This document shows, in pieces, positions 43,725-54,471 of a stretch of DNA of 64,000 nucleotides (the first letter of the stretch is position 1; every line of letters starts with the position of its first letter). Source of the DNA: Bombyx mori (Eukaryota > Arthropoda > Insecta > Lepidoptera > Bombycidae). The stretch is taken from positions 3,306,001 through 3,370,000 of the forward strand of contig NC_085133.1 in assembly GCF_030269925.1 (NCBI RefSeq), in the 5' to 3' direction. The position numbers and the translations under genes were made by a program. Below the pieces are notes generated by a model. That model was given only the letters and a program-made list of their open reading frames with translations, made no database searches and was not told the DNA's origin.

Positions 43725-44290
43725 GTTATACTTTTTTTTCTTTCTTAACACATTACAATAAATATAATACACCTCAATACAAAACCATTTATTTGAACAA
43801 TAGTTAAACAGAGAATAAAGAACATTTAAATAAGCATTGTAACAGTTTGTTTACATTGATGTAATATTAATATGTAATTAAATACATTCCGTCGTCCAAG
43901 GTTCAATTCCAGACTTCCTACTTGTTACATTTTCGTAACGATCAATTACAAATATGACAATAAAGTTATTTATTTGTCTTAATTTTTCTTTTGTTTTTTT
44001 TTTATTGTTATTTCTTTGCTAATGTAAACCTATGCGTTTTCACATTCATATTTACTTATTAACTATGATAAGATTTTGATGTTAAACTAACATACTGCGA
44101 AAATAAGGCCGTAAATTTGTTGGTTGGTTGGGATGTAAAAGCTCAGCCTCTGACGAAAGGTAATCATGGGGCGATAAAGGTAAGATTTTAGAAAAACATA
44201 TAAGATTTGTCATCCTAGAGGCTATCTATGCTTCTGATTTCAAAATCGCGTCGTGTTTTACAGATCCTGAAACGTTTTTAAAAAAATAAA
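43725..44290. other. Unassigned AT-rich stretch
   Basis: No gene or repeat recognised. Confidence 0.4.
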
Positions 44291-44293
44291 TAA

Positions 44294-44620
44294 ATAATAG
44301 TTTAAACAAACTAACAAAATACGCTTTTATCATTTTTTCTTACACTATTTAAATTCAAATTTATTAAAAAAAAATCACGTTTTTAGTTAGATTTTCTATA
44401 AAAGCGTATTTTGTTAGTTTTTTTAAATTATTATTTATTTTTCATTTTTTAGTTGAATTTAAATATTTTCAATATTTTTTTTAAGTATTGAGTTGTCATC
44501 GGTCCTTAATAAGTATACCGAATTTCGAGTTAATCCGACGTTTTGAAGGAAGCAAAATCATGTTCAAAGATTCCGTTACATACTAACATATATACTTCTG
44601 AAGCTAATAAAAGCGTATTA
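44294..44620. mobile_element. Fold-back MITE-like element, copy 3
   Basis: AACAAAATACGCTTTTAT near 44307 and its complement ATAAAAGCGTATTTTGTTAG at 44397 make a fold-back. It ends GAAGCTAATAAAAGCGTATT. Confidence 0.68.
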
Positions 44621-44730
44621 ACTATTCAACTGGAGGCATAATTCTCCACTTCTGACGCGCATTAGTCATATGTCCGATATAGCCTTAGTTCCCACTAATA
44701 TTCTACTTACTCGCAACGAAAAAAATAGCT

Positions 44731-44988
44731 TTGTCAGTAATTCGAAATACGGCTTTATCGGGGTATTTACAGGGCAGCCATCCCATTAGCCAACGAATCG
44801 AAAGGAGCTTAGATTCTGCCGCCTTGACACGCGGCCGTTCCTTTCCTAACTCGACATTTTGTTTCGAAACCCCACGCGGCTCTATCCTTGAGTCTTTGCG
44901 TAACCTATTACCTCATGCGGCGTCACTTGCGCGCGCTAGATGGCAGTGCAAGCTTCATAAGCTGTTCAGTAAAATTAGTGGTACATAA
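44731..44988 (+). other. GC-richer open frame, unidentified
   Basis: 85 codons with mixed composition (contains GSHPISQRIERSLDSAALTR), in a locally GC-richer patch ending near GCGCGCTAGATGGCAG. Could be an old repeat or exon. No family recognised. Confidence 0.2.
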
Positions 44989-45082
44989 TATCGTTTTTTC
45001 GCATTAAAAGTGTACAATTTCGAAAAATATTCGAAATTGAATTAATATGCGGAATCATTTGGTATCACCAGTATATTTCTAA

Positions 45083-45504
45083 CTAGCTCGGCCCGCTCCG
45101 GCTCCGCTCGGGTCTTTGACAAAAATTTCAATGATATTTGACGTTGTTTTATTTTTTTAAAATAAAATAACACTTTTTGCGACATAAATATAATAGTTAG
45201 ATATACTTTTTGTAAATAATGTGTTCTACAAAGTCGTAGTACATTATTTTATTCTATCATCAATGGTTTTCGCAGGGCACGCAATGTAAAGAATATTTTA
45301 GGTAATTTTTTTACACCTTGTGTTACATTATTGGAGTTTTAGTAAGGATCCCTAATTAAAAAAAAAAAGATTATAGCTTATGTCACTCGGGAATAGTGTA
45401 GCTTCCAAACAGTGAAAGAATTTTTTAAATCGATTTTGTAGTTTCGGAGCCTGTTCAATACAAACAAACAAACAAATCTTACCTCTTTATAATATTAGTA
45501 TAGA
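45083..45504 (-). mobile_element. Helitron-like element, family 2
   Basis: Plus strand A|CTAGCTCGGCCCGC ... AATATTAGTATAGA|T; same family as 3080-3554 with small indels. Confidence 0.65.
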
Positions 45505-45971
45505 TAAATACTGTCAAAAGAGCGTAGTTTAGTTTTAGTTTAGTTTTTTTAATTTTTTTATTTACCTATATTTTTACTTCTATTAACAAAATTAATACAT
45601 AATCATATCTTACTTTAAAAGACAGATAATGTAACTGGCAAAAAATTAAAAATAAATGTTTCAAAGATGATTAATATTAAAAATATCCACATGTTAAGCC
45701 TTAAAGTAAACTCTCCTGTAAAATTAGTAAGTTTTGAGATTATACAGTTTTAATGCGAGTAGACGATGTGTTCGACAATATCGTTTTTTTGTGACATGAA
45801 AATTTTGCTATACATATGCATATGTTACAAATATGACATAATAGCATAGCATCTGTCAACAGTAATTATACCAATTGATGACAAACACCGCCCTAGTCTA
45901 ACAAGAGTGATGCGACAAAGAAAAAAAATGTTAGAAATTAAAAGGTTTTGTCGCCTAAAATACCACTATAC

Positions 45972-46083
45972 TTTTTTTTATTGCCCCTATAGGCAGACGA
46001 GCATACGGCCCTCTGATGGTGAGTGGTTACCGTCGCCCATGGACTTCAGCAATGCCAGGGGCAGAGCCAAGCCGCTGCATACC
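45972..46083 (-). mobile_element. Solo family-B unit
   Basis: Minus strand from CGGTATGCAGCGGCTTGG to CTATAGGGGCAATAAAAAAA. Confidence 0.87.
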
Positions 46084-46204
46084 GTTTATCTCCTGCTGTT
46101 GGTGTCTCCTATGTTTCGTATGTAGCAACATAACGAATCACCAGAGAGTATAGGCCTCTTTAAGTATTATGATGGTCAGTCGATACACTGATGGTAGATT
46201 GTTC

Positions 46205-46330
46205 ATTGGGAACACCATCACGCCTATTTCTGCCGCAGTCATGCGTTTTATGGAAGCATTCAAGTTGTGACGTCAAAGAATGTGATTGTGATAACCACTT
46301 AACACTAGACGAATCGTTAGCTCGTTCCAC
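46205..46330 (+). mobile_element. Decayed Bm1 fragment
   Basis: Blocks CGCCTATTTCTGCCG, CCACTTAACACTAG and TTAGCTCGTTCCAC remain. It is followed directly by a younger Bm1. Confidence 0.6.
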
Positions 46331-46425
46331 AGTAACTATACTTGAGACCTTAGAAATTATATCTCAAGGTGGGTGGCGCATTTATATCGTAGATGTCTAT
46401 CGGCTCCAGTAACCACTTAACACCA
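46331..46425 (+). mobile_element. Bm1 SINE, left part (split by LINE)
   Basis: AGTAACTATACTTGAG to CACTTAACACCA. It resumes after the LINE at 46865. Confidence 0.85.
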
Positions 46426-46796
46426 CCACGGATCGTTTGGAGCCTCTGGGTCTGCGGAGGGACTTCGGTTCCCTCTGTGTTATGTACCGCATGTTCCATG
46501 GGGAGTGCTCTGAGGAATTGTTCGAGATGATACAAACGTCTCGTTTTTACCATCGCACCGCCCGCCACCGGAGTAGAGTCCATCCATACTACCTGGAGCC
46601 ACTGCGGTCATCCACAGTGCGTTTCCAGAGATCTTTTTTGCCACGTACCATCCGGCTATGGAATGAGCTCCCCTCCACGGTGTTTCCCGAGCGCTATGAC
46701 ATGTCCTTCTTCAAACGAGGCTTGTGGAGAGTATTAAGCGGTAGGCAGCGGTTTGGCTCTGCCCTTGGCATTGTTGAAGTCCATGGGCGACGGTAA
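46426..46796 (+). pseudogene. Family-B LINE ORF C-terminus
   Basis: Open frame encoding LGLRRDFGSLCVMYRMFHGE, then FYHRTARHRSRVHPYYLEPL, RSFLPRTIRLWNELPSTVFP and YDMSFFKRGLWRVL. This is the end of a CR1/jockey-like LINE reverse transcriptase ORF, after the catalytic domain, which is missing. The frame runs on through the 3' tail unit to a stop at 46794-46796, so the ~110-bp tail unit is partly coding in the LINE. Confidence 0.8.
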
Positions 46797-46864
46797 CCAC
46801 TCACCATCAGGTGGGCCGTATGCTCGTCTGCCTCCAAAGGCAATAAAAAAAAATAAAAAATAAA
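46426..46864 (+). mobile_element. Family-B LINE inserted in Bm1
   Basis: Flanked by AACACCA (46419-46425 and 46865-46871), lying exactly in the Bm1 tail. It carries about 105 C-terminal codons and the full family-B tail with an A-rich end. Best family-B copy of the window. Confidence 0.9.
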
Positions 46865-46915
46865 AACACCAGGTGGGCTGTGAGCTCGTCCACCAATCTA
46901 CGCAAAAAAAAAAGA
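46865..46915 (+). mobile_element. Bm1 SINE, right part
   Basis: AACACCAGGTGGGCTGTGAG to CTACGCAAAAAAAA. Confidence 0.85.
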
Positions 46916-46919
46916 ACAG

Positions 46920-48500
46920 TTCAGAAAAAGAAAAAAAAAAGAGAAAATTATATTCAGTTTTGTATTTCTATTGAATATCTAGACTGCTATATATATCTAT
47001 GTAGTATCAGTCACACGGAAAAGCCAAAAACCACCTAAATCCAATCAAAGTAAAATTTCACAAAAAAATTAAAAGTAATTCACTTTCGAATTTTACAAAA
47101 CAGTAAGAGTTCGTGTCGCGAAAGAAAAAAAATCGTATTTCCTTAAACAAAACAATACACAACAAAATGAATTCGTGTAACATTTTATTGGTAACAATTA
47201 CAAAATTAGCTAATAGTACACACAGCGTGTTGTTATGAAAGGTAATGCAGAATGTGGTTTGCAAACATAGCCGCTTCGATATTGCAAATTCAAATTTGGT
47301 AACATTTATTTTAATACAATAAATACTATGTGAATTACATAGATTGTTTTACATGCGATCGATAGTTGTATGGTTGAAAAACACCAGAGTAAGTATAGTT
47401 GAATGCGAAGGATGTTCGCATGGAAAGAGTCATGATGGATTTATGCCTAGCTAGGCCCATGCGGCCCGGGCCAAGGGTGGCATGATTTGAGGAACGGCAA
47501 AATTTTTGAAATGCCAAAATTTAAAAAACGAAAAAAAGCAAAGATAATCCTTTGAAAATAATTTCAGTTTCATTTTTATAAAAAAAATATATTATAATAA
47601 TTTTTTTATCAATTTCTCTGTCTATGAATAAAATAGTATTTTTTATAGCTCAATTATATAGTCTTTATCGAATAAGGTACTTTACTTTTTGTTTTATTAC
47701 GGAAATTATTCATATGCTTATATAAAACCTTTAAAAATTACCAAATCTGAATAATTCCGAAATTTGTTTATAGCGTTAAATAAAAATACTGTTGATGTGC
47801 ATGTATTAAATATCATTTTTGTATTTATTCAAATGTCAGAACATTTTTTTTATTTTAATGAAAATAATATTTCATGCAAAATATATGTATATATATCCAA
47901 TGGGATGTACAGATATTTTTGACCATGCTCAAATCAATTGAAAGAAAAAAAAAACAAAATTGCTCATATATTCTAAGGAAATAAAGTTATTTTAAAATAA
48001 AAAATACTGGATCAAAATTAATAAAGTCAAAGCAATAAAAAAAATATATAAGTTTTTCACAAAGGCAGGAAGGTAGGAATACGTTAATGATGGTGACGTC
48101 CTTAATCTTTTCATTATTTGCAACTACCCCCCACTAGCCGTGCAGACAATTTTACGGCCTAACATAAAATATTTATCAGAGCAAGTCAAAAAAAATATGA
48201 GAACCAGTTAAATTCCCAATCTGAAAGCCAAAACATTTCATATTCTCGTTTTTTGAAAAACAACTTCCAACAACAATTCTAACAAAACACATAATTCAAA
48301 CATTAACTTAACAAGTAAGTTATAGGTCTTTGAGAGTAAGCATACAAGGTACTTAACCCTAACTTGGAAACAATAAAGTCGTGAAACTTCTCGAATAATT
48401 TGATTTCTCATAGCAATTTTTAATCTTTCTGCCCCTACGTTTTTATTCGCGTCGTTGGCACCTAAGCTTTGTACACCATTTTTCTTTTGTTTGTAGAGTT
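46920..48500. other. Unassigned AT-rich stretch
   Basis: No gene. A GC-richer word group at 47450-47520 (GGCCCGGGCC..GGTGGCATGATT) is probably a transposon scrap on the minus strand. Confidence 0.4.
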
Positions 48501-48504
48501 TTTG

Positions 48505-48712
48505 TCATATGTCAATGAATTCACGGACCACCTGGTGTTAAATATTGACCGGATCATATAGACATCAACATAAGACATGAGTTCTATGTCTATGTTTTAA
48601 AGTATGTGTGCCCCACTCTTCAAACTGGAACAAAGTATTGCATCGCTACAGAGGTACACAGAGGGATGGTACCTACCTGTAAGAGTCCTCATGACACCCT
48701 ACCTAAATACGG
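48505..48712 (-). mobile_element. Decayed Bm1 SINE
   Basis: ACCACCTGGTGTTAAAT, CATATAGACATC and CCCCACTCTTCAAACTGG keep the minus-strand Bm1 order. Confidence 0.6.
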
Positions 48713-48721
48713 AAATGACGT

Positions 48722-48928
48722 TTTTCCGCCCACGGAGCTTCTCGTCAGTGAATCGTCAGTCTCTTCTTAGTGGGTCGCGTTTCCGATCCGGTGATAGATT
48801 CTACAAAGCACTGCTCTTATTAGAGCTAGTGTTAGCACCATCTTCAGGTGAGAGCCCCGTGAGCTCACCTACTCATTCCGTGAATCAATTATGACCCCTC
48901 GAGGTCACTAGAATAGGTAGGAAAATAA
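48722..48928 (+). mobile_element. BMC1-like LINE 3' UTR fragment
   Basis: CCACGGAGCTTCTCGTC, GTGGGTCGCGTTTCCGATCC to TAGGTAGGAAAATAAAA. Confidence 0.8.
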
Positions 48929-49179
48929 AAATGTTTTTTGCGGGCTTGATATTTATTATACGTTTTTTTATTTCTTCATCGCGGAAGCCTTTAGTGAACA
49001 TTATAATTAACCCCCGTTTCTACCTAGATAATCGATTAATATGGATTTGTAAATAGATCCGTAAGCATTTTACGTACCGACACCGAAATCATTTCTATTC
49101 AATAAATTTGGGAATTTCGATTTCGAAACGACAGCTTAAATTCTGTTGCAATGGAAAACTAAATAAACCTTCAACTTTC

Positions 49180-49752
49180 TTAGCATCGATTTAAATATTT
49201 ACAACAATGACAATTATTTTGATTCGTGCATTTCGGTTGCCAATATGTCGTTGACCCGACGTCACCTTTCCCGATAGCCTTCGAGTAATCCGCGTTATCT
49301 GCGTAAGAATAGTACGGGTATTGATTATGATTTCCACATGGGTATTGAACACCGGCGGCCTGACAAGGCGTAAATTGGCTGCACGGGGAAACTGTCTGAC
49401 AATTGACCGTAGGAACATATGGCGGCGCTTGGTAGTATTGACAGTCTAAGCATGGATGCGTTTGGCATGGCGGAACTCGTGAGAGTGGCGGAACTTCTGA
49501 GCAAGGCGTTATTTGCAATGAAACGGAGCTTTGTAAGCTTACATCTTGTGCGGCGTCTTTGTTCAATTCGGGTATACACTTTTCAAAACAACATAAATCG
49601 TTGTCTTCCTTATCGCAATTCAAAATATGGTATAACGGGGGACAGATAGTGTCTTTGGAATGTTGGCAGCTGGACAGAAAAATTGGCCCATCGTAGTTTT
49701 GGATGAGAATCGTCGTATGCTTCTCTGGAAGACAGGCTCTTGTTAAAACCAC
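49180..49752 (-). CDS. Terminal exon of a cysteine-rich protein (unidentified)
   Basis: Best host-gene candidate. The minus strand has a clear splice acceptor (ATTTTAAAATTGCAG then GTGGTT), with the exon starting at 49752 in phase 0, followed by 190 codons and stop TAA at 49180-49182. The product segment has about 20 cysteines. An N-terminal part has spaced Cys including LCCFEKC. A Pro/Cys/Gln/Tyr-rich middle holds short PC-containing repeats (TPCSEVPP, VPPCQTHPC, SPCSQFTPC, QYPCGN). The C-terminus is NCHCCKYLNRC. No transmembrane segment. Low-complexity Cys/Pro composition suggests a secreted or structural protein, but I recognise no family. The six residues readable upstream (MILKLQ) are intronic. 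Upstream exons would lie above 49752; no polyadenylation signal was obvious below 49180. Confidence 0.55.
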   Translation of the reverse strand: MVLTRACLPEKHTTILIQNYDGPIFLSSCQHSKDTICPPLYHILNCDKEDNDLCCFEKCIPELNKDAAQDVSLQSSVSLQITPCSEVPPLSRVPPCQTHPCLDCQYYQAPPYVPTVNCQTVSPCSQFTPCQAAGVQYPCGNHNQYPYYSYADNADYSKAIGKGDVGSTTYWQPKCTNQNNCHCCKYLNRC

Positions 49753-50441
49753 CTGCAATTTTAAGATCAATATTATCGTTACACATATACATTGCTATCT
49801 ATCTTATATCTTTAAACTAGCAATTCTTGTACATAAATATGTATATAATCTGAACCTCGGAAACGGCTCCAACGATTTTCATAAAATTTAGTATACAGGG
49901 GATTTCAGGGGCGATAAATCGAGCTAGCTACGATTTATTTTCAGAAAATGTTGTTTTATTCGTGTTTTCAATGATTAACTTTATCGATAATTTTGATTTT
50001 TTTCCTTAAATAAACAGGTCATATTATTTTTATTATTCTGTCGGTAAGATCGAAAAATATTATTCATATTTCATCATTTTATCAATATGTAATTCGTAAT
50101 TAAATATAATTTCTAAAAAACACAATTTATAAAAAAAAAAATCCGTCATTATGTAGTGTATTTAATGTCAGAACGTTAACTTTAATTAAATATTCAATTC
50201 AAACTGGTCATCTAAAGTGTAGATAATTTATTAAAAGAACGGTTAAGATGAATTCCACTGGAAAATGTAACTCAAATCTCAATTAGTTTGTATCCCTTAA
50301 CATGTATCCCTTAAGTAGTAACGCATGAGTGTTCTGTAGCAGAATTACGCAGAATAGTGGTATCTACCCGTGCGTGCTTATAAAACCCCTTACAACCATT
50401 TATTGAAACGACACATAGTATGACGCAAAATTATATAATAA
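49753..50441. other. Unassigned AT-rich stretch, probable intron
   Basis: Immediately upstream (minus strand) of the cysteine-rich exon. It holds no repeat I recognise except a weak Bm1-like scrap near 50310-50395. Confidence 0.4.
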
Positions 50442-50860
50442 CTAGAGGTCCCGCAGTAGTCGAAATTCGACTATAATTAATTGGAATTGTAAGTTTGTAC
50501 ACTATTATGATTGTATTTTATACTTCTATAATCACAATTTTCGCCAAGACTACACTATAAAAAATATTAACAAAGACAAACAATATTTAATCTCAACTTG
50601 ACAACAGACGTCAAGAACAAAAGTTTGACAATAAATAGTGTGCATGCGTGTGTGCGTCAAATACATGGTAGGTATGTAGTGTGTGTAATGTTTTCTTTAT
50701 TGATTTAATACATCTTTTGGGCATTATTTTAAAAAAATATTACCATTGTGCACTTCTTCTCTATATTCTCTATAAGTGTGGAAAATTTCATACTCCTCCG
50801 TCCGCGCAATTTTCGTAAAAAGGGATACAAAGTTTTTGCTTCACGTATTAATTATATAAT
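50442..50860 (-). mobile_element. Non-autonomous Helitron, family 1
   Basis: Plus strand A|CTAGAGGTCCCGC with intact hairpin, and CTTCACGTATTAAT at the other end where the last bases are altered (TATATAAT). Nearly the same as 15637-16051. Confidence 0.87.
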
Positions 50861-51171
50861 ATTAATTTATTTATAATTAAAAATAAATACCTGCGCACAT
50901 ATGAAGAACGTTGATCCAAACATTTTCAGTTAAACAGTTGTATTGTTAATCATTATCCAAAATCAGGCCCTATTTATATGGGTGAATTTATCGAATTTGC
51001 AATAAATAAAAAGTTTGAAATCGGTACGTTGTACGTTGTGATTTCCCAACGAAATCACGTATCATTATTTTGACAGTTAATTGCAAAATTAAATTTGATA
51101 TTTTACTGTCTTAAGCGAGATATAGGATTGCATAGAAAGTTGCAGTGCTAGTGGAAAGTAAGCTTAAAAAA

Positions 51172-51400
51172 GATGTGTGGTGTCGTGGGACACCGGGGAC
51201 AAAAAAAAAAGAATTACGAGAAAAAATCGCGCGGTGAAATATCGCTGTGCGGAAAACAAGGCCTTATTCCACGGACTTTTTCTTACGGTTTTTACTATCA
51301 CATTTTTTTCAGTTCGGTCGCGCAGCAAAATCCCTATCTCCTCCAAGCCTGCCGTAAGGAACTTCGTTCCAAAAAAATCATTGTTTCCGTTTCTTCTATC
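51172..51400 (-). repeat. Unclassified dispersed repeat, copy 2
   Basis: Contains the inverted match to 39957-40112 plus an extra ~110 bp (CACCGCGCGATTTTTTCTCG on the minus strand, then GTGTCCCACGACACC). Readable frames exist on both strands but look incidental. Confidence 0.65.
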
Positions 51401-51479
51401 TAAATTAAAATCGACTTCACAAATAAGAAAATTCGTATTCAAATTGAATTTCAAAATTTCGAATTAACGATTTGACATT

Positions 51480-53100
51480 CTCATAAAGTATTTAATCTTA
51501 AATTTATCACCAGATCTATTATTGATTAGTTAGCGAAAAAAATTCATCACAGTTAAAATTGATATAACTATTTACTATTTAAATCGATTGACCAATAACA
51601 AAATTTTCAATAAACACATAATTGTAACTTCAATTGTTGAGTTAAGCTCGCCATTTTATAACTTTTCGCAATTATTGTTTTGTATTAACTGTGTGTACAA
51701 TAAAAGAATAAAGAAAATACAACTATCTAGCACCGGCAGGTGCAAATTATGGCTTTAAATTAATTTTTAAGTCCTTGATTGATGTTTTTCTCCAGTTCCG
51801 CTAAACAACACCAATTACTTTTAAAAACCAACCATTTATTATGCAAATCCTGTTACACTTGGCTTCAATGGAGTTCCTTACTTTATTGCATGGCTCGGAA
51901 TAATGTTATCGACTGGTTTATCAACTAACATGTGGACTAGTAGGCTAACACGCGATGCAACACGACCGTGTCGGAATAATATGGATGTACCTATTGAGAA
52001 TTTTGACCGCTTCTGTTGAAGACGTTTGTCTTAGAATTATCTAAGCGACAATCTTTTTTTGTATTAACCCTGCTATTATTGGCTTAGCGATCAAGACCTT
52101 TCAAATCAATAAAACAATGGGATAGGCTAAAGTCCCGATAATTTACGTCCCATAGGATTAATTATGTTAATAGAATTAGTATGAACAAAAGCAGAAAAGT
52201 AACTTCGATGTAACAGTACTTCTACTGTTGTTAGTTAAAACAGGGCTTTGCATAGATTCTCTTTTACTATTTTGCTTGAATCACTCATGAACGATATCCG
52301 TACGCCTTCACGTGAATCAAAAAGCTTGGAATTAACCTATAGACAGGGACTTTGTATACTCGCTCTGTCATATTAATATACCAAAGATCTTTAGATAATT
52401 ACATTTATAATTATTACTTCACGGACAAAAAAATCGAAATCCACTATCTAGAATAACTTCGTATAATCCTATCCACGTATTTCCCACGTGAAGGCTCCCG
52501 TTACATATCTGTAGGTTATCATACAACGAGCATCCCCGCAATGAGGGCTGAACGAACCGAATATAAATAAACGTAACAATAATTTAATTTGAACTTGAAT
52601 ATAATTAAACTGGTTATTATTTCTGCATTTGCTTCGATGGGTACAAATCTCGACATATCGGAAAACTATTGAAAAACAATTAACTTACGGTCACACTGAA
52701 CTCTATCAGAGACATTGTAATGTAAACGCCGCGGCTAGCTTTGAGACATGAGGTCAAAATCACTCAATGCTTTGAGACATAAATAACGCGAACCAAAATG
52801 CACCATTACCAAAAATAACTATAAGAATTTCAGACTTACGTACGTGTCGCAGTAACATTAAACATTCAAACTACTTGAAAATTTTGAGATAATTCTTTGT
52901 CTATTGAAAATATTTATTGAAGAAGATCATCAATAAAAGCAAAATCAGAAAAATGAGATGGCTTTTAATATAAAAAAATCCAAAGCAATTAATTTACAAA
53001 TTTTGTTTCGTACGTGACAACCCTATGAAGTATCCGCTTGGTTAGTGTGTAAAGGGATTATGTCACGTCGCATCGGAGACGAGCGCGGGAACTGAACCCA
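51480..53100. other. Low-repeat AT-rich stretch
   Basis: Least transposon-dense part of the window. No exon with good splice sites seen by eye, and no known repeat apart from a weak minus-strand Bm1-like trace near 52710. Confidence 0.4.
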
Positions 53101-53110
53101 CACTACTTAC

Positions 53111-53358
53111 TTCTACTTCGAATACGGTGTCCATGATTTAGTACCCCACTTTTTTTTATCGTATCCATACTGGAACGGCTTGATGGGTCACCGGCTTCGT
53201 TAAAATGAGGGTCATCAAATAGATGGAATACCGGATTCAGCGCTGCCCTCCTTGTAGAAAATGCAGTCAATGCTAGTAAAATGGATGTTTCGAGAAAAAC
53301 ATGGCAAATGTGTATTATTAGATATCTCAACAATACGTTCACGTTATTCAAGCAACTA
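53111..53358 (-). CDS. Possible internal exon, unidentified
   Basis: On the minus strand an acceptor-like AAGAAACGCAG precedes 53358 and a strong donor AGAA|GTAAGT follows 53111. Between them 82 codons are open: a hydrophobic stretch YLIIHICHVFLETSILLALT, then RRAALNPVFHLFDDPHFNEA and a Ser/Arg-rich end. In-phase needs two bases from the previous exon; out-phase leaves one base. That does not fit direct joining to the exon at 49752 (phase 0), so an exon between would be needed or the two are unrelated. No family recognised. Confidence 0.25.
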
Positions 53359-53539
53359 CTGCGTTTCTTGTTAATTAAAAAAATAGACTTTTACTTTTTT
53401 TTTTATCAAATTTTATTTTACTGGTAAAGATGATTTTTCGGTCGACATTTTTGGGTTTTTCACAATTTTGCAAAAATTACTGCATTTTTATTACTGCAGG
53501 TTCAGCCAATAGGCCGTAGCGGTTGACATATTTTTTTCC

Positions 53540-53735
53540 CCACCTCTATGCTGATAGCCTTGAGATGCTATTTAAACTTCCCCTTGACGTGTGGGTGAGC
53601 TCACGGGGCTCAAACCGGAGTATTGCTAACACTGGCCCTAGCAAGAGCAGTGCTTCGCAGAATCTACCACCGGATCGGAATCGCGACCCACTGGGAAGAT
53701 CCTGCGAGAAACTCTGTGGGCTGTGTATGGTATTA
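53540..53735 (-). mobile_element. BMC1-like LINE 3' UTR fragment
   Basis: Minus strand GAGTTTCTCGCAGGATCTTC to GTGAGCTCACCCAC and the GCTATCAGCATAG end. Confidence 0.8.
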
Positions 53736-54240
53736 GATTGTGATTGACGGTGGGTATGGAGAAATAGATATTGAAAAAACGCGAATATTTTGACTTGAGG
53801 TTGATTACAAAAACGATATTCATCACAACAAATATTTTTTCGGAAACTGTGGAAAAAAATTTAAACAATATTGCAGAAAATAATTCATTCATACTAATAT
53901 TTTTATGACGAATCGCGAAAACTAAACAAAATAGTATATTTTTATAATAAAGCGATTGAAAAAAAATGGCTGCCTAACTTTGAGTGCTGCGTCATCATAA
54001 ATATTATGTACATTTTATACGTTAAAATAATTAATACCCAATTCGATATTCCAAATTCAAATATTCAAAATATCCAGCTATGACTAATACCTCGTTCAAC
54101 CATTATCCGTGTACATACACAGCCATCGCAAATAATACGTTTAGTCTAACCCAATTCAGTGTACCTATCCAATTATTAAGGGATAAGCGCTCTTATCTCT
54201 CAACGCTAAAGCCGATTATCGGTTGAGGTTACTGCGAATT

Positions 54241-54471
54241 TTAGTTCGCAGTTACGTAAGATCTAAGGTCACGCTGATTGCATAACGGAATCACGAAACG
54301 TCCAATGAAACTTGAGCCCTGAGAATGTTCTATGTCAAGTAACGTGATGCTTGGTTGTAATGTTTGAGGCTCCCAATATACCGGACGTGTTCTGTTGGTT
54401 AATTTTAGAACGTTTTGAAATGGTAATGTCGTGAGATTTATTAGTTTGATTTTAGATAATAAGGCTCTCAT
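54241..54471 (-). CDS. Possible exon or small ORF, unidentified
   Basis: An ATG-started frame of 76 codons on the minus strand with a non-repetitive, protein-like sequence (TRPVYWEPQTLQPSITLLDI, then SFIGRFVIPLCNQRDLRS). A weak donor (TCTTAC|GTAACT) lies near the end. Together with 53111-53358 and 49180-49752 it might belong to one minus-strand gene, but reading phases cannot be reconciled from the sequence alone. Confidence 0.25.
   Translation of the reverse strand: MRALLSKIKLINLTTLPFQNVLKLTNRTRPVYWEPQTLQPSITLLDIEHSQGSSFIGRFVIPLCNQRDLRSYVTAN

Noticed and set aside
47335..47517. Minus-strand 60-codon frame with LGPGRMGLARH
   Set aside because: The GC-rich core looks like a transposon scrap, but too short and isolated to assign.
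51164..51467. Overlapping ~96-codon frames on both strands
   Set aside because: Both fall in a dispersed repeat and have skewed, repeat-like composition.
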